Counted from the stretch's first letter, positions 1 through 6,530 are shown. The stretch: 9,463 nucleotides of DNA from Candidatus Parvarchaeota archaeon (GCA_025920305.1 JAPDMB010000019.1:1-9463); one strand, 5' to 3'. Translations and numbers: made by a program. The notes: generated from the letters alone by a model not told the origin.

Positions 1-286
1 TAATAGTAAACTTTGAATCTTTAGCATACATACCAGCAAAAACTCCAGCTTCTCCAACATTGAATTCACATCTTTTTGCATTGGCCCCAAGCAAAATCCC
101 AGCTTTATTAATCGTAAACTTCGAATCTTTAGCCTGATGACCGGCGTAATTTCTAGCTTCTTTAACATAGAATTCAGAGTTCTCTGCACTGTCTCCGATC
201 CAATCTCCAGCTTTGTTAATATGTACTTCACAGTCCTTTAATTTGTAGAACAAGTTGCCTATCGATCCTTCAAGCGTCCATTCTAT
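1..286 (-). repeat. Tandem 54-base coding repeats (18-residue units)
   Basis: Four clear units and one degenerate unit repeat every 54 bases in frame, with a further unit begun at the window edge. The core AAAGATTC(A/G)AAGTTTAC occurs in the units beginning at residues 136 and 172. The copies differ at many third positions, so the array is old enough to have diverged while keeping its protein pattern. Confidence 0.7.
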
Positions 287-529
287 CTTTATCTTTTCCC
301 CTTCTCTCTTTGTATTTTCCACTATTTTATTAACAGCCGCCGATATGAAAAGACCTAATGTTTCATTATATGACTGCCAATCAGGTTCATTTAATTTATG
401 ATTCGCAAACCTAATAACATCTTCAAGCGTATACCCCTTAGGTATAGTTTTAGATACTTCATTGTAATAGTTTTCCTTATCGAAGAAGTATTCTATTTTA
501 TTCGGAAACAACGATTCAAGGTTTCTCAT
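1..529 (-). CDS. Unknown protein with C-terminal 18-residue repeats, partial (3' end off the window)
   Basis: I read 176 open codons from the ATG at 529 to the window edge. I do not recognise the family. Residues 1-80 form a charged, mainly helical-looking domain beginning MRNLESLFPNKIEYFFDKEN. From about residue 82 the protein consists of tandem 18-residue units of the pattern [C/S]-x-F-x-[V/I]-x-x-A-G-x-x-x-G-x-x-A-K-[D/R]. There is one degenerate copy (82-99), four clear copies (100-117, 118-135, 136-153, 154-171) and the start of another at the edge. An exact 18-residue period with regular A-G and x-G positions suggests a beta-solenoid, which is inference. The gene lies downstream of a TnpB stub in AT-rich DNA, so it may be an accessory cargo gene. 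No clear Shine-Dalgarno site precedes the ATG. An upstream ATG at 578 gives only nine codons before a stop. Confidence 0.72.
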   Translation of the reverse strand, partial: MRNLESLFPNKIEYFFDKENYYNEVSKTIPKGYTLEDVIRFANHKLNEPDWQSYNETLGLFISAAVNKIVENTKREGEKIKIEWTLEGSIGNLFYKLKDCEVHINKAGDWIGDSAENSEFYVKEARNYAGHQAKDSKFTINKAGILLGANAKRCEFNVGEAGVFAGMYAKDSKFTI

Positions 530-602
530 ACTTTTTCTATGATAATAGCTAATATTTAAATCTTTCAAGTATATTCATCTAAAATAGTATTTCCAGAAGG
601 CT

Positions 603-770
603 TTATTCCAATTCTATCATCGCCTTTCCATCGATTTTGATTTTATTATTTGAACACTGCGTTTCAATCTCTGATGATCTATTGTAAACCCATCTACATA
701 GGTATAACTGTCTACTCAGTTCCACTTCTACGACTTTGTTTGGACATAACCTGAATTTATAATTACGCAT
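603..770 (-). pseudogene. tnpB: TnpB (IS200/IS605-type OrfB) N-terminal stub
   Basis: A 55-codon frame begins MRNYKFRLCPNK and continues to QLYLCRWVYNR. Both stretches match the N-terminal domain typical of IS200/IS605 OrfB/TnpB proteins (usual form M-x-x-YKFRLYP-x-K ... L-x-x-CR-x-[L/V]-YN). The match fades after residue 31, and a TAA ends the frame at 603. Full TnpB proteins have about 350-450 residues, with a RuvC-like nuclease and a zinc finger, and neither is here. This is therefore a remnant or an aberrant fusion, not an active nuclease. No TnpA gene and no guide-RNA-bearing 3' end can be seen. It lies between the DsrE operon and the repeat-protein gene and may mark the edge of an inserted segment. 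Confidence 0.6.
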
Positions 771-924
771 ATGTTTTTGCCTTCTGCTTTTCCTTGTCTG
801 AATTGTATGCTATAAATATTTTATCATCCTTTATACATAAATATTTATTTTTACCGCCTTTCTTCTCATTGGATTTGTTAAAATGTAACCGAATGCCATG
901 ATAACCGCGGTTTTGCCTTAGAAC
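763..924 (-). other. Start-less open frame upstream of the TnpB stub; rest of 530-917 has no intact gene
   Basis: In this frame 53 sense codons run without a usual start codon to the TAA at 765-763. That stop overlaps the TnpB ATG by eight bases (ATGCGTAA). The product would end in a lysine-rich stretch (KYLCIKDDKIFIAYNSDKEK and eight more residues). It may be the tail of a protein whose front was lost, or an accident of AT-rich DNA. Elsewhere in 530-917 I see only AT-rich sequence with several TATA-like stretches and the TnpB stub. Confidence 0.22.
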
Positions 925-1283
925 GTAATTGTTACATAGCCTTCTCCTATGCTTTTTGCTATATATTCTCCGACTGGAATAAGTTCAAAGTCCTTCGAGA
1001 GTTTTTCTACTATCCCCTGGGCCTTTGCGGAATTTACGCACGCCTTAGGTTTTATCCCCCCAAGCGACTTGTAGCTTTCCTTGAGTGTTTCATTGTTTGC
1101 AATTGTCCTTTCGCTCGGGCCCCATAGTATTATCCTGATTTCATTTCCCGCCTCGGTCTGCGTTTTTGAGAAATTCAACGGCATCTTCAGCTTTTCCTCT
1201 TCCCCGCTTATTACTATTAGCAATATTTTTACCGTATTTACGCCCTTTTGTACCGATTTATCTTTACAGCTCGCCAGCAGCAA
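918..1283 (-). CDS. DsrE/DsrF-like family protein
   Basis: The protein has the small alpha/beta layout of the DsrE family. A first strand KILLIVIS at residues 19-26 is followed by helix 36-46 and a second strand EIRIILWGPSERTIANNE (48-65). Cys82 lies in KACVNSAKAQGI, and the end reads FELIPVGEYIAKSIGEGYVTITF. Family members act in sulfur relay or carry a reactive cysteine; Cys82 sits where such a residue is often found, but that role is inferred. The start is uncertain. TTG at 1283 is the only usual start codon before the first strand, it has no visible ribosome-binding site, and it adds about 17 residues (MLLASCKDKSVQKGVNT) that most family members lack. The gene follows 1314-1625 in the same frame, 30 bases after its TGA, as the last gene of the MFS operon. 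Confidence 0.75.
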   Translation of the reverse strand: MLLASCKDKSVQKGVNTVKILLIVISGEEEKLKMPLNFSKTQTEAGNEIRIILWGPSERTIANNETLKESYKSLGGIKPKACVNSAKAQGIVEKLSKDFELIPVGEYIAKSIGEGYVTITF

Positions 1284-1313
1284 GAAGTTGCCGGCAGGCG
1301 CAGCCGTAGCGTT

Positions 1314-1625
1314 TCACTTCAGCCACAGCATGCCAACTACTTTCTTTCCCTGAGCCAGGTCAACCTTTACGCCGAACCTCCCGACCCAGTACGAAGCCAC
1401 TCCCATCGATTTAGGGTCTTCGACATCGTCGAAGAGCTGGCCAACTACCTCGTCGTTCAAGAGCAAAGGTATGTGCTTTATGCCCCTCGGGTCTGTCCAA
1501 GATTCTCCCTTTTTCACTTTGGAGAGAAGCTCCTTGCTGTCCTTTTCTACCTGCTTTTCGTCCAGCTCCTCGTTATCCGAACTGTAGTACCTTTCATTCA
1601 TCAATCTCCATCCGTATCCTCTCAT
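1314..1625 (-). CDS. Hypothetical protein, 103 residues
   Basis: I do not recognise this protein. It looks soluble, with no signal peptide or membrane segment. An acidic, lysine-rich helical part (residues 13-41, SSDNEELDEKQVEKDSKELL onward) is followed by a more globular part with IKHIPLLLNDEVVGQLFDDV and a C-terminal GVASYWVGRFGVKVDLAQGK. The ATG at 1625 is well supported: a GGTGA site ends six bases before it. A second ATG lies eight codons in. The gene starts 17 bases after the stop of the MFS transporter, so the two are almost surely co-transcribed, and the DsrE-like gene follows in the same frame. The context, a transporter plus a DsrE-like protein, hints at sulfur or redox metabolism but does not prove it. 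Confidence 0.72.
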   Translation of the reverse strand: MRGYGWRLMNERYYSSDNEELDEKQVEKDSKELLSKVKKGESWTDPRGIKHIPLLLNDEVVGQLFDDVEDPKSMGVASYWVGRFGVKVDLAQGKKVVGMLWLK

Positions 1626-1631
1626 TTTTTG

Positions 1632-1636
1632 TCACC
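1632..1636 (-). promoter_or_regulatory. Ribosome-binding site GGTGA for the 103-residue gene
   Basis: On the minus strand the sequence is AGGTGACAAAAAATG. GGTGA is complementary to the 3' end of archaeal 16S rRNA, and a six-base spacer separates it from the ATG at 1625. It settles the start of that gene. Confidence 0.7.
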
Positions 1637-1642
1637 TACGCA

Positions 1643-2854
1643 TTATTTTGGACTGCTGCTTTCTACTTGCTGCGGTCTAAGCAGAAGCTCCCATATAAAG
1701 AAGATTCCAGTTACTGCTGCAAATATCCACAAAGTGCGCGTGAATCCAAAGTAGGGGGTTGATACCATATAACCCACGAGCGGCATCAGTGCTGCCATAA
1801 TCATCATACTGGAGCTGAAAAATGACGTTGAGTTGACTATCTCCTCAGGTTTAAATGTAGTATTGGCTATCTGTATTCCAAGCGTCCATGCTATTCCGTC
1901 AGGAATAGCAGCTATTAAAAACGCCAATATAAAGAAGGCCACTGAAACCGAACTGAGCGCAAGAAATATCGCAGCCAACAGAGCTATAGAAACCGCAAAA
2001 ATCATGTAAGGCCTTCTATTCTGGATAGGTGATTTTATCCTAATTACGAGCCTTGTGATCACATCGCCAACGAACATGGCCGCAAGCAGGTAGAACACCA
2101 GACTGGCTGACAGGCCCAAAACGTGCCCATAAATTACGCCAAATGAGAATATCACAAAGAAGGGTATTGTATAGGCAAAGGCCGCTATCACCGCCCAGTT
2201 ATACTGCTGATTGTGAAAGAGCGAAGAAAGGCGGGCTTTGGCCACATGCTCCCTTGATTCCATGTACTTTAATGCATGCTTGCCTCTTAGTGCAGCTACA
2301 AATGGGATCGCCACAAAGGCCATCACCGCAAATATTAAAAATATCTCCTTAATGCCCAAACCGAGTATAAAGCCGGTCGTGAAAGGCGCAACGATCAGAG
2401 CAAGCGCCACCCAGAATGAGAATGCAGCCTGTTCGACTTGTCTTTTTGACTGCTCAAGCGAAGCCATGCCTGCCATTGTCATGAAAGAATCCATAATGAG
2501 GCCTGTTATAAAACCATCAACAATCATCAGGGTATAAACCTCAATATACCCTTTTGCTATTATGTATATGGGCATTGTTATTCCCAAAAGCACCAAGGAT
2601 ATTATTTCAAGCACTTTAAGCTGGCTTGGCTTAAAACTGTGCATTAAGATGGCAGCGCCAGCAAACGCTAATGTAAACAGAGCAAATCCAATCCCTATTT
2701 CAAAGGAGCTCATACCGAAGGCTATTCCCAGCGATCCTATAGAAGTCTGATAAAATTGCAGAAGGTATCTCCCAAGGAAAGCGGCTAATATTATCAGCCA
2801 TTCGGCGCCGCTCACCACTTTGAAATCCAATCCAATTTTTCTTTTATTTTGCAT
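1643..2854 (-). CDS. MFS-type membrane transporter, substrate unknown
   Basis: The 403-residue protein is almost wholly hydrophobic. About twelve membrane segments can be drawn, beginning near residues 18-34, 51-71, 84-100, 106-130, 146-164 and 169-188. After a charged central loop (about 189-217, RGKHALKYMESREHVAKARL) come 219-242, 250-272, 283-300, 304-328, 345-364 and 371-392. Length, two-half organisation and a basic central loop are typical of the major facilitator superfamily. Asp113 and Asp122 lie in the fourth segment, and a basic MHSFKPSQLK loop (71-80) sits roughly where MFS proteins carry their loop 2-3 motif, though the usual G-x-x-x-D-R-x-G-R pattern is not evident. The ATG at 2854 follows GGTGA with a short three-base spacer. 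It is the first gene of a three-gene operon with 1314-1625 and the DsrE-like gene. Nothing seen identifies the substrate. Confidence 0.8.
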   Translation of the reverse strand: MQNKRKIGLDFKVVSGAEWLIILAAFLGRYLLQFYQTSIGSLGIAFGMSSFEIGIGFALFTLAFAGAAILMHSFKPSQLKVLEIISLVLLGITMPIYIIAKGYIEVYTLMIVDGFITGLIMDSFMTMAGMASLEQSKRQVEQAAFSFWVALALIVAPFTTGFILGLGIKEIFLIFAVMAFVAIPFVAALRGKHALKYMESREHVAKARLSSLFHNQQYNWAVIAAFAYTIPFFVIFSFGVIYGHVLGLSASLVFYLLAAMFVGDVITRLVIRIKSPIQNRRPYMIFAVSIALLAAIFLALSSVSVAFFILAFLIAAIPDGIAWTLGIQIANTTFKPEEIVNSTSFFSSSMMIMAALMPLVGYMVSTPYFGFTRTLWIFAAVTGIFFIWELLLRPQQVESSSPK

Positions 2855-2869
2855 GCCTCACCGCATTCA

Positions 2870-2885
2870 CGCTCTTTTATGAGCG
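2870..2885 (-). promoter_or_regulatory. Small hairpin in the MFS leader
   Basis: The arms CGCTC and GAGCG enclose a six-base loop, about 15 bases before the start codon and just upstream of the GGTGA site. With only five base pairs it could be chance, an operator or a minor RNA structure. I do not recognise a riboswitch here. Confidence 0.25.
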
Positions 2886-2900
2886 CCTTTTCCTCTTTAC

Positions 2901-2929
2901 TTAATTATAAAAATACCCCTCTATATAAA
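2901..2929 (-). promoter_or_regulatory. Promoter region of the MFS operon (two TATA-like boxes)
   Basis: On the minus strand TTTATATAG (2929-2921) and TTTTTATAATTAA (2913-2901) both resemble archaeal TATA boxes. The nearer one would place the transcript start near 2882, giving a leader of roughly 28 bases. The T-run at 2913-2909 could also serve as a terminator for RNA coming from the tRNA and the secretion operon. Confidence 0.45.
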
Positions 2930-2939
2930 TACCCCCTCT

Positions 2940-3030
2940 TGGGCCCAGGGAGATTTGAACTCCCGGCCTCCGCAATTTTCAATGTTTTTGCATTGTGAAT
3001 GCGGTGTCATGACCACTAGACCATGGGCCC
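2940..3030 (-). tRNA. tRNA-Val (anticodon CAC) with an 18-base intron
   Basis: The cloverleaf is complete. The acceptor stem is GGGCCCA/TGGGCCC with discriminator A at 2940. The D-arm is GTCTAGTGGTCATGAC, the anticodon stem CCGCA/TGCGG, the variable loop AGGCC, and the T-arm GGGAG-TTCAAAT-CTCCC. No CCA is encoded. Removing the intron at 2976-2993 leaves a seven-base loop TTCACAT, with CAC at 2997-2995 read as the valine anticodon. The gene begins only eight bases after the stop of the TadC-like gene, and no TATA box is visible in the GC-rich DNA just upstream. It is probably made by processing a transcript that reads through from the secretion operon. Confidence 0.93.
2976..2993 (-). other. 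tRNA intron (bulge-helix-bulge type, position 37/38)
   Basis: A four-pair helix TTCA/TGAA links bulge CAA on the 5' side to bulge AAT on the 3' side. This is close to the fold cut by the archaeal splicing endonuclease. Cutting after the second base of each bulge removes ATGCAAAAACATTGAAAA, 18 bases, at the usual archaeal position 37/38. Confidence 0.85.
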
Positions 3031-3038
3031 TTCTAGAT

Positions 3039-4079
3039 TCAAGGGAGCGATGAAAGACCGACTCCGCCGGAGGCAACGCTTGAACCTATTATGCTTCCCA
3101 TCAGCGCCCTCGCGCCTAGGAAGACACCCAGACCTATCAGCAGATAGACCGGTATGTACTTCAGTCCGGAGGATGCCTTGCCCTCATTAAGCTCCCCTCC
3201 TAAGATGCTGCTGGCAATCGTCGTTATCAGCACGTTTATCAGCGCGATGGCGAAGACCGTGTTCACAGGTATGTGCGGAAGGGAAAAGGAGGAAAATACA
3301 CCCAATCCGACCGACGGGATGGATGCGCTAGTGCTGCCAACCGTAGAGCTGATGGTGTCCATTATCTCGATAAGCATCGATGAGACGCCATAAAGCAGAG
3401 GCCCCGCTATGACCGAAGCTATGAAGATGAACAGCGAATAGCTCCTCACCTGCGCCCTCATCATCGTCCTGAGGGATTCGTTCTGCATGATATTGTTCGC
3501 AAGGTTCTCCAGGACCAGGTGAAGCTCGCCTCCCGCCCTCAGTGAATCGCCTATTATCTTTATGGCTGACCTGAAGAACGCGGAGTTGGTCTTGTCTGAC
3601 ATCTCCAGCAGGGCAGACTTGAAGTCCTTCCCTCCCTGAACCTCTATCGCAGCCTCCTTTAAGAGGGTATTAAGCTTCCCGAATGCAGGCTTTATCGTCG
3701 CAAGGAAGGAGCTTTCAGGCACCATGCCTGCCCTCAGGTTGGCGGACATCAGCATCAGCATGTCCGGCAGGAACTTCTCCACCTCCGCCGAGACCCTGTC
3801 CGCAAGGAGCATCACGATGGATTCAAATATGAACAGCACGGAGATCATCAGGCCGATGAAGGTTGCAGCTGCGAAAAATATAGACCTGAGATATTCAAAT
3901 ACAAAGAAACCCCCGACGATCCCTACTGCGATGGATATCATTACGAGGACCCCGAAGAAGGAAGCAGGATCTATCTGGGTCATCTGCGCCCATATGAGCC
4001 TCTTTATGTACCCAACCCTCATCCGCAGCGGGATGATATCGCCGATCTTGCTCAGTACATTGTAGCCCTTCCCCTTCAT
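3039..4079 (-). CDS. tadC: TadC-like type II secretion system F domain protein (pilus platform)
   Basis: This is the second of two inner-membrane platform proteins of a type IV pilus-like system, of the GspF/TadC/FlaJ superfamily. Numbered from a GTG three codons upstream, membrane segments lie near 43-66 and 69-95. A cytoplasmic T2SF domain of about 100-215 follows (SANLRAGMVPESSFLATIKP, then DSLRAGGELHLVLENLANNI). Further membrane segments are near 216-239, 274-298 and 309-331. Family members anchor the ATPase and guide pilin assembly. I prefer the ATG at 4079: GGTG ends six bases before it, and its junction with the previous stop, TGATATG, is the same as that between the ATPase and TadB-like genes. 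The GTG at 4088 would add three residues and overlap the upstream gene by eight bases. tRNA-Val follows directly. Confidence 0.88.
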   Translation of the reverse strand: MKGKGYNVLSKIGDIIPLRMRVGYIKRLIWAQMTQIDPASFFGVLVMISIAVGIVGGFFVFEYLRSIFFAAATFIGLMISVLFIFESIVMLLADRVSAEVEKFLPDMLMLMSANLRAGMVPESSFLATIKPAFGKLNTLLKEAAIEVQGGKDFKSALLEMSDKTNSAFFRSAIKIIGDSLRAGGELHLVLENLANNIMQNESLRTMMRAQVRSYSLFIFIASVIAGPLLYGVSSMLIEIMDTISSTVGSTSASIPSVGLGVFSSFSLPHIPVNTVFAIALINVLITTIASSILGGELNEGKASSGLKYIPVYLLIGLGVFLGARALMGSIIGSSVASGGVGLSSLP

Positions 4080-4080
4080 A

Positions 4081-4986
4081 TCAGACACCGACGGCAGGTC
4101 TCCTGCTCTTCACCAGACCTATGAACAGGACCTCGAACACTATCAGCATAGGGGGGATTATGTATATCACAAGGGACACGTTCAGCCTGGCCATCGAGCC
4201 CAGGATCAGGAAGACCGACATCCCCAGGCTGGGTACGACCACAGCTATCAGCATGTACCCCATCGAAAGCGGTGTCAGCTCCCCCGCGTAGGCCTGCATG
4301 TCTGACTGCTGTTTTTTCACAAGCATGTCATTTATCGTGTCCAGGGTGGCGGCAAGGTCCGAACCAGACCTCATGGCGTTCAGCATTATGTCCACCATCC
4401 TCTTGAAGGACTGGGAAGGCACCCTCTTTGAGAGATTATCCAGCGCGGTCTCCTGGGAGATGCCTGACTCTATCTCTTCGACCGCCAATTTGAACTCGCT
4501 CGAAACAAGGCCGTAGTCTCCGAGGGCCACATCGAGAAGAGCGTTGAAGATGGGCACTCCGGAGCGCAGCTTCACCATCAGCTCTCTCGTCGCAAATATC
4601 AGCTGTGTCTCTATCTGTGCCCTCCTCCTGCCTCCTTCCAGCTTGGGATACTCGATGAAGTAGATGAAGTAGAAGAGTGGCACCAAGACCGCGGTCAGCA
4701 AAAATATGTACACGGTCTGAAGGTTCAGTATCCCCTTGTTGAAGGCTACGAAGCCTATAAGGCCGAACAGCACAACCAGCAGCACGAAGAGGAAGAGCGA
4801 GATGAACATCGCCACGGAGACGAAATCGGTGGGGCTGAGATTGACCATGCCGGCTTCCATCAGATCCCTCTTAAGGTTCGGCATGCTTCCAGCTAGCCGG
4901 GCTGCAGGGCTCCTGAACCGCCTCGCAAAGAAGAAGGCTCTCTCCTGGCTGAAGAATATTATAGGTATCCTATATCTCACCCGCAT
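4081..4986 (-). CDS. tadB: TadB-like type II secretion system F domain protein (pilus platform)
   Basis: This 301-residue protein is the first of the paired platform proteins. A basic N-terminus (ARRFRSPAARLAGSMPNLKR) precedes membrane segments near 53-80 and 88-111. A cytoplasmic T2SF domain spans about 120-235 and contains ELMVKLRSGVPIFNALLDVA and MLNAMRSGSDLAATLDTIND, the repeated R-x-G pattern of the family. Two more membrane segments (about 241-264 and 270-292) follow. It should bind the ATPase and pilin subunits in the membrane. The ATG at 4986 is preceded by GAGGGG with a seven-base spacer and joins the ATPase stop as TGATATG, so translation is probably coupled. Two GspF-type genes in a row instead of one double-length gene is the Tad-like arrangement. 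Confidence 0.9.
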   Translation of the reverse strand: MRVRYRIPIIFFSQERAFFFARRFRSPAARLAGSMPNLKRDLMEAGMVNLSPTDFVSVAMFISLFLFVLLVVLFGLIGFVAFNKGILNLQTVYIFLLTAVLVPLFYFIYFIEYPKLEGGRRRAQIETQLIFATRELMVKLRSGVPIFNALLDVALGDYGLVSSEFKLAVEEIESGISQETALDNLSKRVPSQSFKRMVDIMLNAMRSGSDLAATLDTINDMLVKKQQSDMQAYAGELTPLSMGYMLIAVVVPSLGMSVFLILGSMARLNVSLVIYIIPPMLIVFEVLFIGLVKSRRPAVGV

Positions 4987-4987
4987 A

Positions 4988-6505
4988 TCAATACCCCTCT
5001 ATTTCCCCTGGATCACCGTCCTTCTCGACCGTCTTCATCAGCGAATCCTTGTCTGTGTAGTACAGGCTGCTTATCCTGCCGATCTTCTCAATGTTAGGTA
5101 TGTTATGCCTCAGCATCCACTCTATTATTCCCTTCTTCTCAGCTATGTCCGCTGCTATCTCACTCGCCGAAAGGCCTGAATAGAGCTCCAGCTTCGACTG
5201 TATCTTCAATGACTGCGAGACAGACCTCTGGATCGTATCATCCCTTGCACGCCATTCAAACAGGTCGTTCACCTTGAGGACCGTCTGCCCTGCGACGGTC
5301 GTCTCCTGTATCTCAGCTAACTCCAGGACCCTCCTTATCCCCAGTCTTCTCTGCCTGAACATGCTCAGGACTATATCCATTGCTGACACCTCTATGTCCG
5401 GCAGGTTTATCGGCTCTGACAGCAGCCTTTTGATGACCTGCTGCGCGGTCTCTGCATGGAGCGTAGCGTAGACTGAGTGGCCGGTCATCAGCGCCTCAAA
5501 CAGCGTCTGCGCCTCCTCCTTCCTCCTTATCTCGCCCACGACCAGCCTGTCCGGCCTCATCCTCAATGAATTGACAAGCAGGTCAAGCATCGTGACCTCT
5601 CCCTTGCCCTCTGCGTTCGGAAGCCTAGTCAGCAGCGGGACCCAGTGCATGAACTTCGGGAGCACCAGCTCGCTCGTGTCCTCTATCGTTATTATCCTCT
5701 GCGCCGGAGGTATGAATGGGATCAGCACGTTCAGCATGCTCGTCTTTCCAGAAGCCGTGCCTCCGGAGACTATCATCGACAGCTCATACTGCATGGCCTG
5801 CCATATGAACGCCGCCAGCTCGGATGTCAGCGTCTTGTTCTTCAAAAAATCTATCAGCGTCCACGGCTCCTCCCTGAACTTCCTTATATCTATCGTATTC
5901 CCCTTCTGCGATATAGGTGCGAGCGTCGCGTTGATCCTGTCGCCGTTCGCCAGCTGCGCATCCAGCAGAGGGTTCAGCAGAGTTATCTGCTTGCCGACCT
6001 TCCTTGCGATCTGCTGCGCATAGTTCTCTATCTTCCCCTCCGTCGCTATCCTCTGGTTGGTCCGCAGCCACCCGTACTCCCTATGGTAGACCAGGACGTT
6101 GGTATTTGAATTGTTGACGACTATCTCCTCTAGGTTGGGGTCTGTGTCTATGACCTCCAGTATGCCCAGTCCGAACATGTCATGAAGCAGCGTCGCCGCA
6201 TAGCTCCTGTAGTCCTGGTCGCTCATCGCGGGGAGCAGTTTCCTGAGCTTCTCCTCCACCATCTGGAGGAACTCCGCCTTCAACGGCTGGCTCAGCTCTG
6301 TGGAGAGCGCCTGTATCTTCTCAGGCACCTCTCTTATAAGCTGGGCCCTTATCTCCTTCAGTATTATATCCATCGACTCGTTGACGACTGGCAGGGTTAT
6401 ATCATAGTCAGGCATGGACCTTCCAAATGATCTGCTTATCACCACATCCGCGTCTATGCCGTCGGAATGCAGCGTATACTCGGCCAGTTTTTCCGGGGTC
6501 TCCAT
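4988..6505 (-). CDS. tadA: TadA/CpaF-like type IV pilus or secretion ATPase
   Basis: This is a hexameric motor ATPase of the GspE/TadA/VirB11 family, which powers assembly or secretion from the cytoplasmic side. Residues 43-105 form a helical N-terminal part. Residues 111-150 (GLGILEVIDTDPNLEEIVVN) match the CpaF-type N-terminal domain. The catalytic core has every expected motif: Walker A GGTASGKT (248-255), Asp box ITIEDTSEL (272-280), Walker B LVVGEIR (321-327) with Glu325, and His box GHSVYATLH (342-350). A C-terminal part of about 100 residues follows, ending EIEGY. At 505 residues it is of usual length. The ATG at 6505 lacks a ribosome-binding site but lies about 30 bases after a TATA box, as in leaderless mRNAs. 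It heads the operon with the two platform genes. Confidence 0.93.
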   Translation of the reverse strand: METPEKLAEYTLHSDGIDADVVISRSFGRSMPDYDITLPVVNESMDIILKEIRAQLIREVPEKIQALSTELSQPLKAEFLQMVEEKLRKLLPAMSDQDYRSYAATLLHDMFGLGILEVIDTDPNLEEIVVNNSNTNVLVYHREYGWLRTNQRIATEGKIENYAQQIARKVGKQITLLNPLLDAQLANGDRINATLAPISQKGNTIDIRKFREEPWTLIDFLKNKTLTSELAAFIWQAMQYELSMIVSGGTASGKTSMLNVLIPFIPPAQRIITIEDTSELVLPKFMHWVPLLTRLPNAEGKGEVTMLDLLVNSLRMRPDRLVVGEIRRKEEAQTLFEALMTGHSVYATLHAETAQQVIKRLLSEPINLPDIEVSAMDIVLSMFRQRRLGIRRVLELAEIQETTVAGQTVLKVNDLFEWRARDDTIQRSVSQSLKIQSKLELYSGLSASEIAADIAEKKGIIEWMLRHNIPNIEKIGRISSLYYTDKDSLMKTVEKDGDPGEIEGY

Positions 6506-6530
6506 ATATATCAGAATGACTACGCCACAG

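Noticed and set aside
1..286. The 54-base repeats as a CRISPR array
   Set aside because: The repeats are contiguous with no unique spacers, differ from each other, and encode a regular protein pattern in frame.
549..578. A nine-codon frame (ATG at 578) upstream of the repeat-protein gene, as a possible leader peptide
   Set aside because: It is too short to separate from chance in AT-rich DNA, and it has no ribosome-binding site or attenuator-like structure.
918..1283. The LLASC stretch at the DsrE-like N-terminus as a lipoprotein signal
   Set aside because: There is no basic n-region or sufficient hydrophobic stretch before the cysteine, and DsrE-like proteins are normally cytoplasmic; the segment is more likely linker or a wrongly chosen start.
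1248..1754. A 168-codon plus-strand frame opposite the 103-residue gene
   Set aside because: The minus-strand gene has a strong GGTGA site and operon spacing; the plus-strand frame has neither and spans several minus-strand gene ends.
5571..6109. Long plus-strand open frames opposite the ATPase gene
   Set aside because: They mirror the codon bias of the minus-strand ATPase, which carries all Walker and His-box motifs; the opposing frames show no recognisable domain or start signals.
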